In this document: positions 32,174 to 32,268 of the stretch, one piece after another
Position numbering within the stretch: the first letter of the stretch is position 1
Layout of the letters: the number at the start of each line of letters is the position of its first letter
From: Porticoccaceae bacterium
GTDB taxonomy: Bacteria > Pseudomonadota > Gammaproteobacteria > Pseudomonadales > Porticoccaceae
Direction of reading: 5' to 3'
NCBI GenBank assembly: GCA_028822155.1
Contig: JAPKEJ010000029.1
Coordinates: 1 to 32,268 of the forward strand
DNA length: 32,268 nucleotides
Notes under the pieces: model-generated
What the model was told of the DNA's origin: nothing
Database searches by the model: none
What the model saw: only the letters and a program-made list of their open reading frames with translations
Position numbers and translations under genes: made by a program

Positions 32174-32268
32174 GTTGTTTCAGAGGAGGTATAAGGAAGC
32201 CTATAAGTTTTCTAATTACTCAGTAATACCGTTTGCCTGTGATAGAGATTATCTTCAAAGCATGCGAC

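Noticed and set aside
28911..32268. Integron gene-cassette array
   Set aside because: The unit layout is suggestive, but no integrase gene is present and I find no attC-type sites (GTTRRRY with RYYYAAC ends) at the gene boundaries.
1..32268. CRISPR array, insertion sequence or prophage
   Set aside because: No regularly spaced repeats with unique spacers, no transposase, no terminal inverted repeats around a gene, and no phage structural genes were seen.

Overview
The window looks like the chromosome of a marine-type gammaproteobacterium. The evidence is the gene order msbA-lpxK-kdsB-(low-MW phosphatase)-murB, a close AvtA and RsmE, many small secreted proteins of unknown role, and a subtilase with thrombospondin type 3 repeats and a dockerin-like tail. 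Family placement is inference. Base composition is moderate on the left and visibly AT-richer from about 28.7 kb to the right edge.

Bases 1-10000 are housekeeping: lipid A export and LPS/peptidoglycan synthesis (msbA, cut by the window edge, lpxK, kdsB, a low-MW tyrosine phosphatase, murB), then alkB, avtA, pabB on the minus strand, a GNAT acetyltransferase and rsmE on the minus strand. Bases 10050-16650 hold a class I HMG-CoA reductase, a tRNA-Arg(CCT), and a three-gene 2-oxoacid:ferredoxin oxidoreductase operon whose first gene is an FAD/Fe-S NAD(P)H-ferredoxin module. This set resembles the NADP-linked 2-oxoglutarate oxidoreductases of Azoarcus and Thauera.

Bases 16680-20770 carry a small secreted cupin, a DUF1254/DUF1214 secreted protein and a sodium:solute symporter that probably starts at CTG. 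Bases 20850-28750 carry a secreted unknown, a 49-residue membrane protein, a secreted subtilase, a Tat-exported FAD oxidoreductase overlapping a secreted enolase-superfamily protein, an NTF2-like protein and an SDR dehydrogenase.

From 28.9 kb to the right edge is a run of small unrelated genes (membrane, DUF1330, SnoaL-like, HXXEE, single-TM, lipoprotein), most of them preceded by copies of one repeat. The repeat has a sigma70-like promoter (TTGACT, 16 bp, TATGAT) whose spacer and flanks are also conserved. Copies also lie at 20.86, 22.0 and 27.4 kb, and none was seen left of 20.8 kb. A second repeat (core ATATAGATRCCAG) occurs three times near these promoters, and one promoter copy runs straight into it with no gene between. 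This repeated promoter/small-gene array is the most unusual structure in the window. I see no integrase, transposase or attC-like site that would explain it.
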